Positions 47,668 to 61,400 of a stretch of DNA of 64,000 nt are shown piece after piece. The notes beneath the pieces are model-generated. The model was not told where the DNA came from. It did not search any database and saw only the letters and a list, made by a program, of their open reading frames with translations. The translations under genes were made by a program, and so were the position numbers. The stretch comes from Chalara sp. BL73 (Eukaryota > Ascomycota > Leotiomycetes > Helotiales), in contig CAKJVC010000110.1 of the NCBI GenBank assembly GCA_918026815.1, forward strand, positions 1 to 64,000, in the 5' to 3' direction. Numbering within the stretch: the stretch's first letter is position 1; the number at the start of each line of letters is the position of its first letter.

Positions 47668-49450
47668 TCACCGGCCTCATGCAGGAGCCTGAAGTATAAT
47701 TTATCCGAGGAAAACATACGGTTCGGTGATTCCCCATAATTCTGCGGCGCTGGGACTTCAAATATCCTCAAATAATTGACTAAGGACGGATTCAGCTTTG
47801 AACTCTCAAGGCGTCTATGCAAATTACCAATCATCACTCAACCCAGCGAAATAATAACATTACGCGTACTCCACCACTAATTATGATTGGAATCGATAAA
47901 GAGCAGAATAATTTTGAACTTTTCTTTCGCATTTGCTTGACTCACAGTTCGATTCTAGCCCAAGGATGGCAATATTGTTTTCTCATTTTTGTCCTTTATA
48001 GTGGTATTTCAAGCTCTCAATGCAAAGGCAGCTGGAATGCATCAAGGTGTCGAAACAAGCGGGTCCAAAGTATTGTAGAAAGTCTGCAGATATGCCAAAG
48101 AACAAGAATAATTCCAAGACAATGCTAAGTTCAAGAGCCTACATCACAGAGCGATAGTATGTGTTAATATCTACGTGCATATACTTAAGTGGCCGTGCCT
48201 ACGGTAATTTCCTCTTTCGCTATGGAAGTAACTTTTGATCAGATAAAAATAGGTTGCGCACTTCACTGTTAACAGTCTAAGGTAATGCAACCATGAATCA
48301 TGAATGGAAAAGCAATTTTGAGTATTCTCCCTCGAGGATAGTATATACAATTGCCACCAAATTAATTACTAGTGGGCATGGATCAAGATGCTCTTTTGCG
48401 AAAAGGAACAATTCTTTCGTTTTGCTATACTTCACCTCCCAAGTTCTTGCTAGTATGGTCCCACACAATTCGAGGAATTCTCAGTGTTTGGGTAACCTGT
48501 ATAATTGATTCACCCTGGCCCCTATTAATTGATATATCGTCCATGTCTAAGTGATATGTCGCTATCTAGTATCAGTATTGCGCTAGTACGAAATCCCAGT
48601 TAGCATCTTTGAAACAATATTTACCGGGGAAATTTTGGAGCTATTATCATTTTTACAGCTCCACAATGCTCAATTCAAAGAGTTAAAAAATATTGCCCTT
48701 CGGACCAAAATTTCCGTCATTGCTCTTATTTTCCACTTAGCTTGAAGAAACCTTTATCCGTACCTGTGTCGGGAATCCCGACACGCCAAATCCGTTGACA
48801 TCAGACGACCCTGGTAGTCTTCCAGATAAATGGAATTTTAGCGAAAGTCCGATGTTAGGTCCGATGCTGCTTCGGAAGCTCGAACCGAGTTTTTTGCAAT
48901 TTGTTTTAGCCACGCTGTTGCCGCCGCAAGTCTCGCATTTATCACTATTGGCACTGTTATTCTTCTATCCGTTTTTTTTAGTCTAGCGCACGCTTAATCC
49001 TACTTTTTTGTCTCGCTGCTAACCTTAGGACTAGCCGGAGACTTATTGCGGTCCGATTTGACGTTTCGAACTGAGCCTGGCCAGCGGGTCTTCCGTGTCG
49101 CGAGTATTAGGTTCAATAAGAACCACCTCCCTTTCCATTCAAAGCCATGATTATTTCTGTAGTGTCCTGCTACCAGTGGGCACAGCGTAGAGCATTAAAT
49201 ATGCTAGGTATTCAGTAAGATAATCGCATCTGTGTAAAAGAACGCACAAGGCGAAGCGCAATGTACTATTTATATTAGCACAAGAAATGGCCGCATCACA
49301 TTGTGTAACATAACTAGGCCATAAGTGGATGAGATGATGAAGAATGTACAGTAGGAGAGTGATACACGACCGAGACGTTAGGTGGGGTGGAGGTCCAACT
49401 GAGCTCAGTTGGACCTCTAAATTAGCGCAAAAGCTCAGTTGGACCATTGT
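47668..49450. other. No gene recognised; border zone before the AT-rich block
   Basis: Short frames only. A perfect short palindrome GTGTCGGG-AAT-CCCGACAC lies near 48767-48785, similar to palindromic LTR starts, but no matching end was found. Base composition is mixed up to about 49,450, then changes sharply. Confidence 0.45.
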
Positions 49451-51694
49451 TTAAAGGTTTACAAAACGTTTTGCAGTTTAATAATAAACAAAACAAAAAC
49501 AAAAAATTAAAAACAATAATTTTTTTATTTTATTACAAAAAATTATTATTAAATTTGAAGTATTTAGTTAAACAAACTAGTATAAACAGTAAATAATTAA
49601 TTTTAATAAAATAATAATAATACATACTTTACTATTATTAAAATTTTGTTAATTATTTTGTAAACATTTAGCAAGTATTTAATAAACATTTAATAACTAT
49701 TTAGTAAACATTTAGTAAATGTTTATTAAATAATTTATAATAAAATTAAAAATACTTAAAACGTTTAATTTAATTTTTTATTAATTAAATTAATAGAACT
49801 ACAATAATATAACTAAATAACAGTTTTGTTTTTATTATTAAACTGTTATTTAGTGTATAATATAAATATATAATTTGTAGTTTGTGTATAAAAGTAATTT
49901 TAATAATATACATTATAACAAAAACAATTAGTAAACGTTTACAGAATATTTTTGTGACGGGTTAAACCCGTAAAAATGACTCGGCTGCACGTGCCTGCGG
50001 CACGAGCCAGCTCTCGTTGCAACCACGTGATAGCGCGTGGCCACCGTGAACCCTCCGTAAAGCCCTCGACCCGTTACGTACTAGCGGACCCGTTACAGGC
50101 CTAGTTATAAAACCCGTAATCTCCTGGATTTTTTTTTTTTTTTATTAATTCTTTTTGTAATATAGCAGTAATAGTTAATTGAATAAATTACTATTAGCTT
50201 GTTACATTAAAATCAATATTACAACTTTAAATAGCGAACTACGCGCTACAGCGTTTTTTTAAACAGCAGCAGCGAATTAACTGTTTGCGAAAAAGTATTA
50301 CGTATTTAAAAAAATAGCAAATTAGCTACTTACGAATTACAAATACAACGAAGCTTAAAACAATAATAATAGTTTACTAACTATTTAAAAAAAGTATTAC
50401 AAACTATTAAGTTATAGTAAAGTTTAATATATACGAATTACGTTTGTAAAATAAAACAATAAAAATAAATAACTCGAATTTTTTTGTATAATTGCAAAAT
50501 ATACTAAACAATTAGTAAAATATAATTAATTAACTGCAAAAACAAACAACTGCTACGTTAATTAAATTTGCTAATCGAATAAACACGTTAAAAAAAATAT
50601 TGTTGAATTTAACTTTAAGTTTTATGTTTAAACTTGTTTTTTTTTTACCGGCTAACAAACTAAAAAAGCTAAAACTTCAATTTACGAATTCGAAACTATA
50701 CAAAAAAAAAATGTAGCGTTGTATTTTTAATTCGAAAAATTACTACAAGCTAAATTGCAAATAAATAAAACTTGTATTAAAAACGAAATAAAACAAGTTT
50801 AGTACATATTTAATTGTTTAGCAAATATTGCAGTTAATTGTGTTTATTTGTAAATAAATACTTACTAAAAAACGAACTAGTTTACGGTTCGTAATTTACT
50901 AAAACAAATAGCGACAACGTTTAAAAATTTTCGTCAACAAAAAAAAGCTTTTAATAAACTAAACAATATTCGACAAAGTTTTAAGCTATTTCGTAAATTT
51001 TTAGCAAAATTCGATTAATTAATACTAAAAATACAAGTATAAAAATAAAATAATAAAACTAAAAAAAACTATTTAAATTCCGTTTTTTTAATGCAAATGT
51101 TTATTTGTATAATAAGTATAAAAAAAAAACTTATATACGAAAAGTATTATAAACAACTATAAACTGTTAATAATAAACTTGCGGTTTTATAAAAAATTTA
51201 AAAAAAAAAAAAAAAAGCAAAACGAAACTTGTTAAAAGTTACTAGTTTTTGTAAGCAGTTTGCAAAACGCAATAAACTAGCAATTAATACCGGTAGTTTT
51301 TGTAAAAACGTAAACGCGAAAAAAAAGCTAAATAAGTTTTTAATAAAAAAATACAAAAAAAAAAAAAAAAAAAATTGTATTTGCGCTGCAGTAAAAAAAA
51401 GCATTTTGTTACAGTTTGTTATTTGCTATTAATTCGTAAATCGAAATCGACAAACTGTAACAAGTTAACAATAAAACAAAAAACGAAAATTACGGCTGTA
51501 AAACTAAAAAAAAAAAAAAAGCGCGTAAAAAAAACTTTAAAATTTTTTTCAAGCGTTACAAACAGTAATAGCGAAAAAAGTAACTCGAAAAAAAAGTAGT
51601 TTTTAATATAAATCGCTGTTAAAAGTTTAAAAAAGTTGTAAAAAAATAAAAAAAATTTAAAGTAAATTTTATAAATAATTTACTTTTTATTGTA
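49451..51694. other. AT-rich, repeat-derived sequence with a GC-richer island
   Basis: Very AT-rich, with GG and CC nearly absent, as in RIP-mutated repeats. No gene. A contrasting island at about 49957-50128 has near-normal composition and includes the palindrome ACGGGTTAAACCCGT and a hairpin-like GCACGTGCCTGCGGCACG. Long A-runs occur near 51200 and 51355-51374. It is probably an older transposon into which the copia elements inserted, but no terminal repeats could be fixed. Confidence 0.55.
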
Positions 51695-51699
51695 TTTAT

Positions 51700-51930
51700 T
51701 GTTGAGAATTGGTGGTGTAGCCCACCCGTAAGGCATGGGCCATACCTCATGTGATAGCTTAGTCATCAGTGAAAGGGTCGCACCCCTTTTACTAAGCACC
51801 ACCGTAGAGCTCCTCAATTAATTAATCAATCCATTCTCCCTGAACCACTGCAATTGGGCAGACCTTGCGTACAGCACAAGCTTCCTTTCCCCAAGTTGAC
51901 TGTAGTCAACTTAGCATACTTATTTTAATA
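51700..51930 (+). repeat. 5' LTR of copia element 1
   Basis: 231 bp beginning TGTTGAGAATTGGTGG and ending TTATTTTAATA; the end probably had CA before a C-to-T change. Preceded by target duplicate TTTAT. Confidence 0.92.
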
Positions 51931-52369
51931 AGTTATAAGCTCGAGTTCGCACCGTGAGTGTACGAAAAAAGCCAGAAGAAAAGAGCCAATCGAAAAAAAA
52001 AGCAAGCTGTCAGGAACGACTATTTGCAGCTCAACGGACTTATTACGACAGTAAAAGCTACACAAAAAAGCAACGGACTGCCAATACATACAAAAGCGAC
52101 GAATAGCCAATAAAACAGCGACGGACCTCTAGTCGAACTTACGAGGCATATAAATTGCTATTCTAACTATATCAACAAATTTCAAACCGAAAGCTACTGT
52201 ACGACAGCTTTCACATTCTATTTACAACACGAAAGTTACTATACGACAGCTTTTTTTCTTTTTACTTCGAACTTCGCTAAACGCGTTCAACAAAGAACTA
52301 AGCAATTCGACATAGATCACGTTAGCAAAACAAAGCGGCCTGTAAAAACTCTGAGCCAAAATATATGAG

Positions 52370-55300
52370 AAGACTGGTTCGAACTGCTAAAGCTGTACTT
52401 TATAAAAAAAGGAATCGTTTTTGTAATAAAAAAAACAATTGAAAAGCATGCTTAGATTGTTTTAACACTACAAAAAAATAGCACACTTTCTGGAGCATAA
52501 AACAACAAAAAAAAAAACGAGTACACAATAGCGTTTGCTAAAGCGTTATTTATGCTACGAATTTGTATTGATTCTATAAACAAAAAGCTTATAAAAGAAT
52601 TTGCAACCGTAAAAAACAAATAAATAAACTTACGGCTTAAATACTTTCGAACACGCTCGTATACACGCTGCTAAAACTTGAAAAAGCTGACTATTTTTAA
52701 AATGCAAAAAAGCACGAAAGTTGAAAACGCGTAAATCAAGCTAAAAAAGCTTTAACGACGGATCGTTGCGAACGATCCAGCTATAGCTGCATTTTTTACA
52801 AAAAAACACTTGTTTAACTATTTGTTCGGCGGACTTCCAGAAAGCTACGAAACTACTCGCGACGTTATCGATGTTTAGCCGAACTTTTCAACTTAAAACA
52901 AGCTATTTATTTTTAACAAGCGCTAAAACCAGTTGACTGCAAAAAAAGCAACAGCTACAATACTTGCAGTTTAGTATATTACAAACTACAAAGCAAAAAG
53001 CTTACGGCCGCAGTACTCTGAACTTCGCAGTAAAAGCTTTAAGTCGAAAAACTTAGAATACTGGCTTTGCAACGGCCGCAACTACCGATTTCTTAATTGC
53101 AAATAAAAAAAAGTCGCTTAAAATGTTGTTCGCGAAAAACGGCAAACTCAGCGCTAACGCCGAAACTAACAAAGCAACTAAACGCTTAAGTACAAGCACT
53201 CGGAAAAAAGCTACTATAAAGCCGAGTCAAACTCAAAAACGTTACTGCTAGACTCCGACCTAGAAAAGCTTATTTACAGCTTAAACAACGAAAAAACGGC
53301 TGCAATTTTTTTGAAAAACGCTCGTAAAATTTTTTATTTTTAATAAGCTTTAGACTCCGGAGCTTTTTTTTATATAACTGACTAACTTTACTTTTTTAAG
53401 CGTTTTTTGATCAAAATACCGAGACGCAAAATAAAAGTTGAAAAAAAGCGGTTAAATTCAGATTATATAAATACAGTTAAGCTACGAGTCAAAAGTGAGA
53501 AATTTTTTTTGTTGTTAAATGTACTATACGTCTTTAAACTAAAAATAAACCTTTTTTTAAGCAAAAAAGTTTGTGCAAATAGTTTTACAGGTTTTTTCGA
53601 TAACAAATGTATGTAGTACAAAAAAAGTAACTGCACAGTTATTACGGCACGCTTCACAAATAAAGTTTATATAGTTTTTAATATCGCTGATAGTTACGAC
53701 GAAACAGCGTTTACAGCAAAAAATGCTCAGCTAACAACTTTTTTTAAAATAACTTTAAATTAGCCCAAAAAGCCTGTTACGGACTTGCAAACCTGCTGTT
53801 GCGCTTTTTTTGCAACCGAAAAGTTAAATACGAACATAGCAAATAACTTAGCTACGGACCGCAACGTTAAAGCAACGGCTTGTTACTAACTGTATTACCG
53901 ACGATTTGCACACTTCGAAAAAAAAGTAATTCGTAAACTTTACACAATAACAACTCTGAAAAACAAAATCAAAGTTTTACTTTTTAACTATATTTGTAAA
54001 GTTTGTATTTTGACTAAATTAAAAAATCGCTCTAACCGCAAACTGACATTATAAAAGCTTTACATTTTCGACTTAGTATTCGTAAACGTATACGGACTTT
54101 TTTTTATTACAGCTCGCGAAAACAAATATTTCGCTAAAGTGATCGACAACGCAACTCGCAAAATGTAGACTTTAGCTACAAAAACAAAGCGAAAAGTAGT
54201 TTTTAACTTTTAAGTTTAAAAAAAACAAGTAAAGCTAAAGTCCGGCTGTAAAGTTGTAAGCGTAAAGTTAAACAATACCGCAAAGCTGAAAAAGCTTTTA
54301 AACGACTAGTACCGGCAAAACGGTATTCGGCCACAATACACTATTGCTTATAAATTACACTAAAACGGCATTGCCGAAAAATGTATTTAAATAGCCGAAA
54401 ACTTTGCAAAAACTATATTTAAAAAAGCAAGCTTGTTTATAAAGTTCTAGAACGAAACCGTAAAAACTAATGCGTACTTACAGAACTGTACGGCAACAAA
54501 GCCAATAATTAACGATAAGAAAATTTCACTCGAAAAAGCTTATACAAGTAAAAAGTTTTCGATCGACTATATTCGCGTATAAAAAAGCAAGTGTTATTTA
54601 TATGTAAATCCGAAATTACTTTTTGCTGAAAAAAAGCATAACAAGCTCGTCGATAAAAGTCGTGTTAGCGTGTTTATAAATTATTGCTAAAACACAACTT
54701 ATTAACTTAGAGTCTACGCGCTAAACCTGAAATATACAATTAGAGCTAAAGTGTTATAGATCGACGAAAACGTTAAAAAAAAAACGGTAGAACTAAAGCT
54801 ACGAAGCGCAAACGGCTTGCAAAGCACACCGAACTCGCTTTTAGACAAAGTTTCAAAAAAACGCTTTTCTAGTACTAGTACGGCAAAAAAAAAAACTATT
54901 CTTTAAACTGTCGATTTAGAGTTAATACTTAAAATTATAAACAATTTCGAAATTCGAATACTAGCAGCAACTAAACTCGTAAAAAGCAGCGAATCCGTTG
55001 TAGAAACCCAGAAAGATTTTATAGCTAAACTAATTACAGTCGAGCTTTCTAACAAAACAAACAGCGAGCTAATCAGCAAAGAGTCAAAAACTTTAAAGCC
55101 CGAATTTAAGCTTTTATTAAACACGTTTAACGAGCTAATTACTGAACATGTTCAACAAAGTGCTGCTTTAACGTTACAGGCTAAAACGACTATTAAAGCT
55201 AATTTAGAGTTACTTTAAAATAAACTGTTAAACTCGAAACTTTTTCAATTTCTCAAGTCCGGCTTAAGAAATCAAGCCGAACCTGGCCGTAAAGAATACT

Positions 55301-57072
55301 TTTTACGAAAACGTTACAAAAATCAAGCTGCCGAAAGCGATAACGAAAAGCCGGCAAAAAAGATTTTTAAAGCTATGCTAGCTTTCGTAACAAACGACTT
55401 TTTCGCTGACTTTTTTTCGGTCGAGACAAACAAGTTAGCACTAGTTAGCACTGTCGTTAGCGGAATTTTTATTTCTACAACTTATAAACAAGCTGTAAAT
55501 AATCTTGATTACAGCTCGCAATAGCGAAACGCTATAAAAATGAAACTTGCTTTTTTCGCTGCTAACAAAACCTGGAAAAAAGAACCTAGACTAAAAAGCT
55601 GCAACGAAGTTTTTACTAAGTAAGTTTTTACAGTTAAAACAATTTCGGAAAAATTAGTAAAGCGCTTTAAAGCTAAACTAGTTGCTCGAGGTTTTTTACA
55701 GGTTCACGAACAAGACTACTTCGAAACTTTTGCGCTAACAGTCCGAATAGATACGTTACGGATTTTGCTAGCTATAGTCGCAGCTGAAAATCTGGAATAT
55801 TACTACTTCGATATTAAAAACGCGTTTACTGAATTCGTTTTCTAAAAAAGAATTTATTTAGCAAAGCTTAACAGTGTAACAGTTTGCGATAAGTATGTTT
55901 TACGAGTTTTACAGAGCTTTTACGGACTGAAACAAGCCGCAAGAAATTAGAATTTGCTTTGCAAATTTTATTTGCTTGCAAAAAGTTTTGTTTAAAGCCT
56001 GGCGGACCCGTGCTTGTTCACGCACGCGCAGTTCGGCCTGATTTTACTTGTTTACGTCGACGACATAGTGCTCGCAGCGTTTAAAGCAACCGACGTCGAG
56101 TAGTTCGACAATTACTTTTCTTTACGATTTACAGCTAAGAACCTGAAGGAAATTAAAAAGATTTTAAGTATACGAATTATTCGGAACCGGAAAACAAAAG
56201 AACTATAAATCGATCAGAAACAGTATTTAAACGTTGTTTTGAACTGTTACGGGTTTACACACAGCACTTATAAAAAAAAGCTTACTTCTATTAAGAACTA
56301 CGACAATTTACGGCTTGCAAAACTTGATAACCAACGAATCAACGTTAACGAATACTAACGGGTTATAAGCAACTTAATGTACAGTATAGTTTATACTCGC
56401 TTAAACAAAGCTTTTAGCCTCGGAAAGCTTAGCTAGTTTATAAAAAATCTTGCAAGCTACTACGGTGACGCGCTTAAAGAACTTATGCGATATTTACGAA
56501 CTATTGTAGTACAGAAAGTGCAATACAGACTAAGAAAAAACCGCAATCTGGTACTTTATTCAAACGCCGATTAAGCAAAAAACAAAACAGACCGTAAAAG
56601 CACTTTAAGCAACGTTGCTATGCTTTACGGAAAGCCCGTTTTTTAGAGAAGTATAAAGCAAATTTCGGTAGCTGCATTTAGCACGGAATCAGAATACGTT
56701 GCAATAGCTATGTGCGCTAAAACAAGCCAATAACTAGCACAGATTCTTCGTAATATAAAACACGCAAAGTATATCGGAAAACTTTTGCGAACCGTAAAAA
56801 TCCGCAAAAACAATCAAAGAGCGCTAGCTTTAGTTAAGAACCTTTATTTGCATAAACGTTTAAAGCACATCGATATCTGTTATTACTATATTCGTGACCT
56901 GGCCGAAAAAAAACGAATACAAGTAACGTACGTGCTTACGAAGTTTATGCTCGCAAACGGACTAACAAAGCTTTTTGGGTGTGTCGCGTTCGAAAAGTAC
57001 TGCCGCTTATTAAGGCTAGTAAAAAGACGAGAACGGCCTTTTGTTCGGGGAAAAAACGCCAAGGTTAAGTAA
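52370..57072 (+). pseudogene. Degenerate copia Gag-Pol of element 1
   Basis: Readable pieces in order: Gag-like WFELLKLYFIKKG (about 52376); a zinc knuckle near 53057-53100 where the first Cys and the His both read Tyr; protease DSGA at 53353-53364; integrase with VIDNATRK (near 54140), NGIAEK (near 54365) and the first catalytic Asp position read as Asn (VNVYG, near 54085); reverse transcriptase with FYGLKQAA (near 55920) and intact YVDD at 56053-56064; RNase H with ESEYVAIAMC (near 56690). Stops such as TAA and TAG stand where Gln or Trp codons are expected. The residue losses are explained by C-to-T or G-to-A. Not functional. The open frame at 56785-57072 is only its 3' end. Confidence 0.88.
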
Positions 57073-57150
57073 AAGCAAAAGGAACAAAAAAGCAGTAAAA
57101 GGATAGTAGAAGCTAGAAACATGCTTTATTACAAATGTGCTAAGTAGGAG

Positions 57151-57381
57151 TGTTAAGAATTAGTAGTGTAGCCCACCCGTAAAGCATAGGCTATACTTCA
57201 TGTGATAGCTTAGTCATCAGTGAAAAGGTCGCACTCTTTTTACTGAGCACCACTGTAGAGCTCCTCAATTAATTAATCAATCCATTCTCCCTGAACCACT
57301 GCAATTGGGCAGACCTTGCGTACAGCACAAGCTTCCCTTCCCCAAGTTGACTGTGGTCAACTTAGCATACTTATTTTAATA
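57151..57381 (+). repeat. 3' LTR of copia element 1
   Basis: 231 bp, near-identical to 51700-51930 with differences mainly C-to-T or G-to-A; followed by TTTAT. Confidence 0.92.
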
Positions 57382-57386
57382 TTTAT

Positions 57387-57875
57387 ATTTATTAATTAAA
57401 AATCGTTTGTCGATATTTTAATAAATACTAAATACTTTTTATACAAAATAATCGATTTACGATTCGCTTGTAAATACAATTTGTTGCGTATTAACATTTT
57501 TTTTTGCTTTTTAAAAAATTTCGACAGTTTTAACAACGAAACTATTATAAAAGTAGTTGTTGTAAAAATAAAAATAAATAACTATACAGAAAATAAAGTT
57601 TATTTGTATATAATACTTAAACTTTCGAATTACGATATAATTTTTAAACTGCTATAGTTTAAAAAGCAAAATGCTCAGTAAAATGTAAAATAAAAACTAC
57701 TACAAATAAACTTTATAAATATAACGATTTGTAAAAAAACTACTGCAATATATTTAAAAGTTCGATACGCAAAAGTATTCGCTGTAACTTTTTACATTTT
57801 AGTTAAAAAAGTTTGCCGACAGTTTAAATTGTACGTGTTTATAGTTAGTTTAAAAAATATTAAAAAAGTTTTAAC
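57387..57875. other. AT-rich spacer between the two copia elements
   Basis: 489 bp of very AT-rich sequence without gene or defined repeat. It is presumably continuous with 49451-51694 and 63569-63770 once the two insertions are removed. Confidence 0.5.
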
Positions 57876-57880
57876 AAAAC

Positions 57881-58101
57881 TATTGGAATAAGTATGCTAA
57901 GTTGACTACAGTCAACTTAAAGAAACTTGTGCTGTACGCAAAGTCTGCCAATTGCAGTAGTTCAGGAAAAATAGATTAATTTATTAAAAAGCTTTACGGA
58001 AGTACTTAGTAAAAAAAGTGCGACTTTTTTACTGATAATTAAGCTATTATATAAAGTATAGCTTATGTTTTACAAGTAAACTATACTACTAATTTTTAAC
58101 A
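57881..58101 (-). repeat. LTR of copia element 2 (3' LTR in element orientation)
   Basis: 221 bp. On the minus strand it begins TGTTAAAAATTAGTAG and ends ACTTATTCCAATA. Preceded on the plus strand by AAAAC. Confidence 0.9.
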
Positions 58102-58499
58102 TTTTTATTTAGTATACTTGTAATAAAGCATATATTTAGCTTTTATTATTTTTTTACTGTTTTTTTGTTTTTTTGCTTTTATTTAACTTTAACGTTTTTT
58201 TTTAAACAAAAAGCCGTTTTCGTTTTTTTACTAGTTTTAATAAACAGCAGTATTTTTTAAATGCAATACATTTAAAAAGCTTTGTTAATTCGTTTGCGAA
58301 TATAAACTTTGTAAATACGTACGTTATTTATATTCGTTTTTTTTCAGCTAAATTACAAATATAGTAATAGTAAATATTAATGTATTTTAAACGTTTGTAC
58401 AAATAAAAGTTTTTAACTAAAACTAGCGTTTTTTAATTGTTTTTGCGAATTTTTACAATTCGCGAAAATTTTTCGATATATTTTGCGTGTTTTATATTA

Positions 58500-61400
58500 C
58501 AAAAAATTTGTATTAGTTATTAATTCGTTTTAGTATATATAATTATTATAACGTATTTTAATTTCGTGCTAAATACAACTACTGAAATTTATTTTATACT
58601 TTTTTAAAAAACAAGCTTTTTATAAAGTATAACAACGTTATTTAAAATATTTTTACAGTTTATTTTATTTTTTGTTTAGTTAGCGTTTAAATAAAATACT
58701 AAATTACAGTTTTTTTTTAGTTTGTATTACACTTTTTATACTATAGTAATTCGTAAATATTGTATAAGTTTTTTAAACGCGTTATTGTAGTAGTTTGCGA
58801 AATTTTTTATAAACTAGTTAAGTTTTTCGAAACTAAAAACTTTATTTAAACAAATATAAATTATACTATATATTAAACTGTTTATAATTTGTTAATATTT
58901 ATTAACGTCGATTCGTTAATTATTAAGTTTTACAAACTGCAAATTGTTATAGTTTTTAATAAAAATAAGCTTTTTTTTATAAGTACTATATATAAACTTG
59001 TAATAATTTAAAACAACGTTTAAATATTGCTTTTAATCGATTTATAGTTTTTTTGTTTTTCGGTTTTAAGTAATTCGTATATTTAAAATTTTTTTAATTT
59101 TTTTTAAGTTTTTAACTGTAAATTGCAAAAAAAAGTAATTGTTGAATTATTCGACGTCGGTTGTTTTAAATACTGCAAATATTATATTATCGACGTAAAC
59201 AAGTAAAATTAAGCCGAACTGCGCGTGTATAAATAAATACGAGTTCGCTAAACTTTAAACAAAACTTTTTGTAAATAAATAAAATTTACAAAACAAATTT
59301 TAATTTTTTGCAATTTGTTTTAATTTATAAAAGTTTTATAAAATTCGTAAAATATACTTATTACAAATTGTTATACTATTAAGTTTTACTAAATAAATTT
59401 TTTTTTAAAAAATAAATTTAGTAAACGCGTTTTTAATATCGAAATAATAACATTTTAAATTTTTAATTATAATTATAATTAGTAAAATTTATAATGTATT
59501 TATTTAAACTGTTAACGCAAAAATTTCGAAATAGTTTTGTTTATAAATCTGTAAAAAATTTCGAACAATTAGTTTAGTTTTAAAACGCTTTATTAATTTT
59601 TTCGAAGTTATTTTAACTATAAAAACTTATTTAATAAAAACTTTGTTACAGTTTTTTAATTTAAATTTTTTTTTTTAAATTTTATTAATAACAAAAAAAG
59701 CAAATTTTATTTTTATAATGTTTTGCTATTATAAACTGTAATTAAAGTTATTTACAGTTTGTTTATAAATTGTAAAAATAAAAATTTTGTTAATAATAAT
59801 ATTAATTAATACTAATTCGTTTATTTTAATCGAAAAAAAATTAGCAAAAAAGTCGTTTGTTACAAAAGCTAGTATAGTTTTAAAAAAAAATTTTGCCGGC
59901 TTTTCGTTATCGTTTTTAGCAGTTTAATTTTTATAACGTTTTTATAAAAAATATTTTTTACAGTTAAATTCGGTTTATTTTTTTAAACTAAATTTAAAAA
60001 ATTAAAAAAATTTCGAATTTAACAACTTATTTTAAAATAATTTTAAATTAATTTTAATAGTTGTTTTAGTTTGTAATATTAAAACAGCATTTTGTTAAAT
60101 ATATTTAATAATTAATTTGTTAAACGTATTTAATAAAAATTTATATTCGAATTTTAAAATTTTTAATTTTTTGTTAGTTAATTTGTTGTTTGTTTTATTA
60201 AAAAACTCGATCGTAATTAATTTAGCTATAAAATTTTTTTAAGTTTTTATAACGAGTTCGTTGTTTTTTATAAGTTTAGTTATTACTAGTATTCGAATTT
60301 CGAAATTGTTTATAATTTTAAATATTAACTTTAAATCGACAGTTTAAAAAATAGTTTTTTTTTTTGTTGTACTAGTACTAAAAAAGCGCTTTTTTAAAAT
60401 TTTATTTAAAAGTAAATTCGGTATACTTTACAAATTATTTACGTTTTATAGTTTTAGTTTTATTGTTTTTTTTTTAACGTTTTTGTCGATTTGTAATATT
60501 TTAGTTTTAATTGTATATTTTAAATTTAGCGCGTAAACTTTAAATTAATAAGTTGTATTTTAGCAGTAATTTATAAATACGCTAATATAGTTTTTATCGA
60601 CAAGTTTGTTATATTTTTTTTTAACAAAAAGTAATTTCGGATTTATATATAAATAGTACTTGCTTTTTTATACGCGAATATAGTCGATCGAAAACTTTTT
60701 ATTTATATAAACTTTTTTAAGTAAAATTTTTTTATTGTTAATTATTAGTTTTATTGTTGTACAGTTTTATAAATACGTATTAGTTTTTATAATTTCGTTT
60801 TAAAATTTTATAAACAAATTTACTTTTTTAAATATAATTTTTGCAAAGTTTTCGACTATTTAAATATATTTTTTAACAATACTGTTTTAGTATAATTTAT
60901 AAACAATAGTATATTGTAGTTAAATACTATTTTGTTAGTATTAATTATTTAAAAACTTTTTTAGTTTTACAGTATTATTTAATTTTACGTTTATAATTTT
61001 ACAGTTAAATTTTAGTTTTATTTGCTTTTTTTAAATTTAAAAGTTAAAAACTACTTTTCGTTTTGTTTTTATAACTAAAGTTTATATTTTGCGAATTGCG
61101 TTATCGATTATTTTAACGAAATATTTATTTTTGCGAACTATAATAAAAAAAAGTTCGTATATATTTACAAATATTAAGTCGAAAATATAAAACTTTTATA
61201 ATGTTAATTTATAGTTAAAACGATTTTTTAATTTAATTAAAATACAAATTTTATAAATATAATTAAAAAATAAAACTTTAATTTTGTTTTTTAAAATTGT
61301 TACTATATAAAATTTACAAATTACTTTTTTTTCGAAATATATAAATTGTTAATAATATAATTAGTAATAAACTGTTGTTTTAACGTTACAGTTCGTAGTT

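Larger units (their letters stand above)
51700..57381 (+). mobile_element. Ty1/copia LTR retrotransposon, mutated (element 1)
   Basis: 5,682 bp with 231 bp LTRs at both ends (51700-51930 and 57151-57381) and an exact 5 bp target duplication TTTAT (51695-51699 and 57382-57386). Domain order is Gag, zinc knuckle, protease, integrase, reverse transcriptase, RNase H, the copia order. It carries many in-frame TAA and TAG stops. The 5' LTR keeps CC and GG runs that have become CT/TT or AG/AA in the 3' LTR, so mutation is uneven along the element. Confidence 0.93.

Noticed and set aside
48767..48785. Palindrome GTGTCGGG-AAT-CCCGACAC as an LTR terminus
   Set aside because: Resembles palindromic LTR starts, but no partner end or internal domains were found within reach.
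52370..52390. GGTTCGAACTGC considered as a tRNA T-arm
   Set aside because: No matching acceptor stem or D/anticodon arms; the stretch encodes the copia Gag segment.
56785..57072. 95-codon open frame as an independent gene
   Set aside because: It lies inside copia element 1 and corresponds to the end of its RNase H region.
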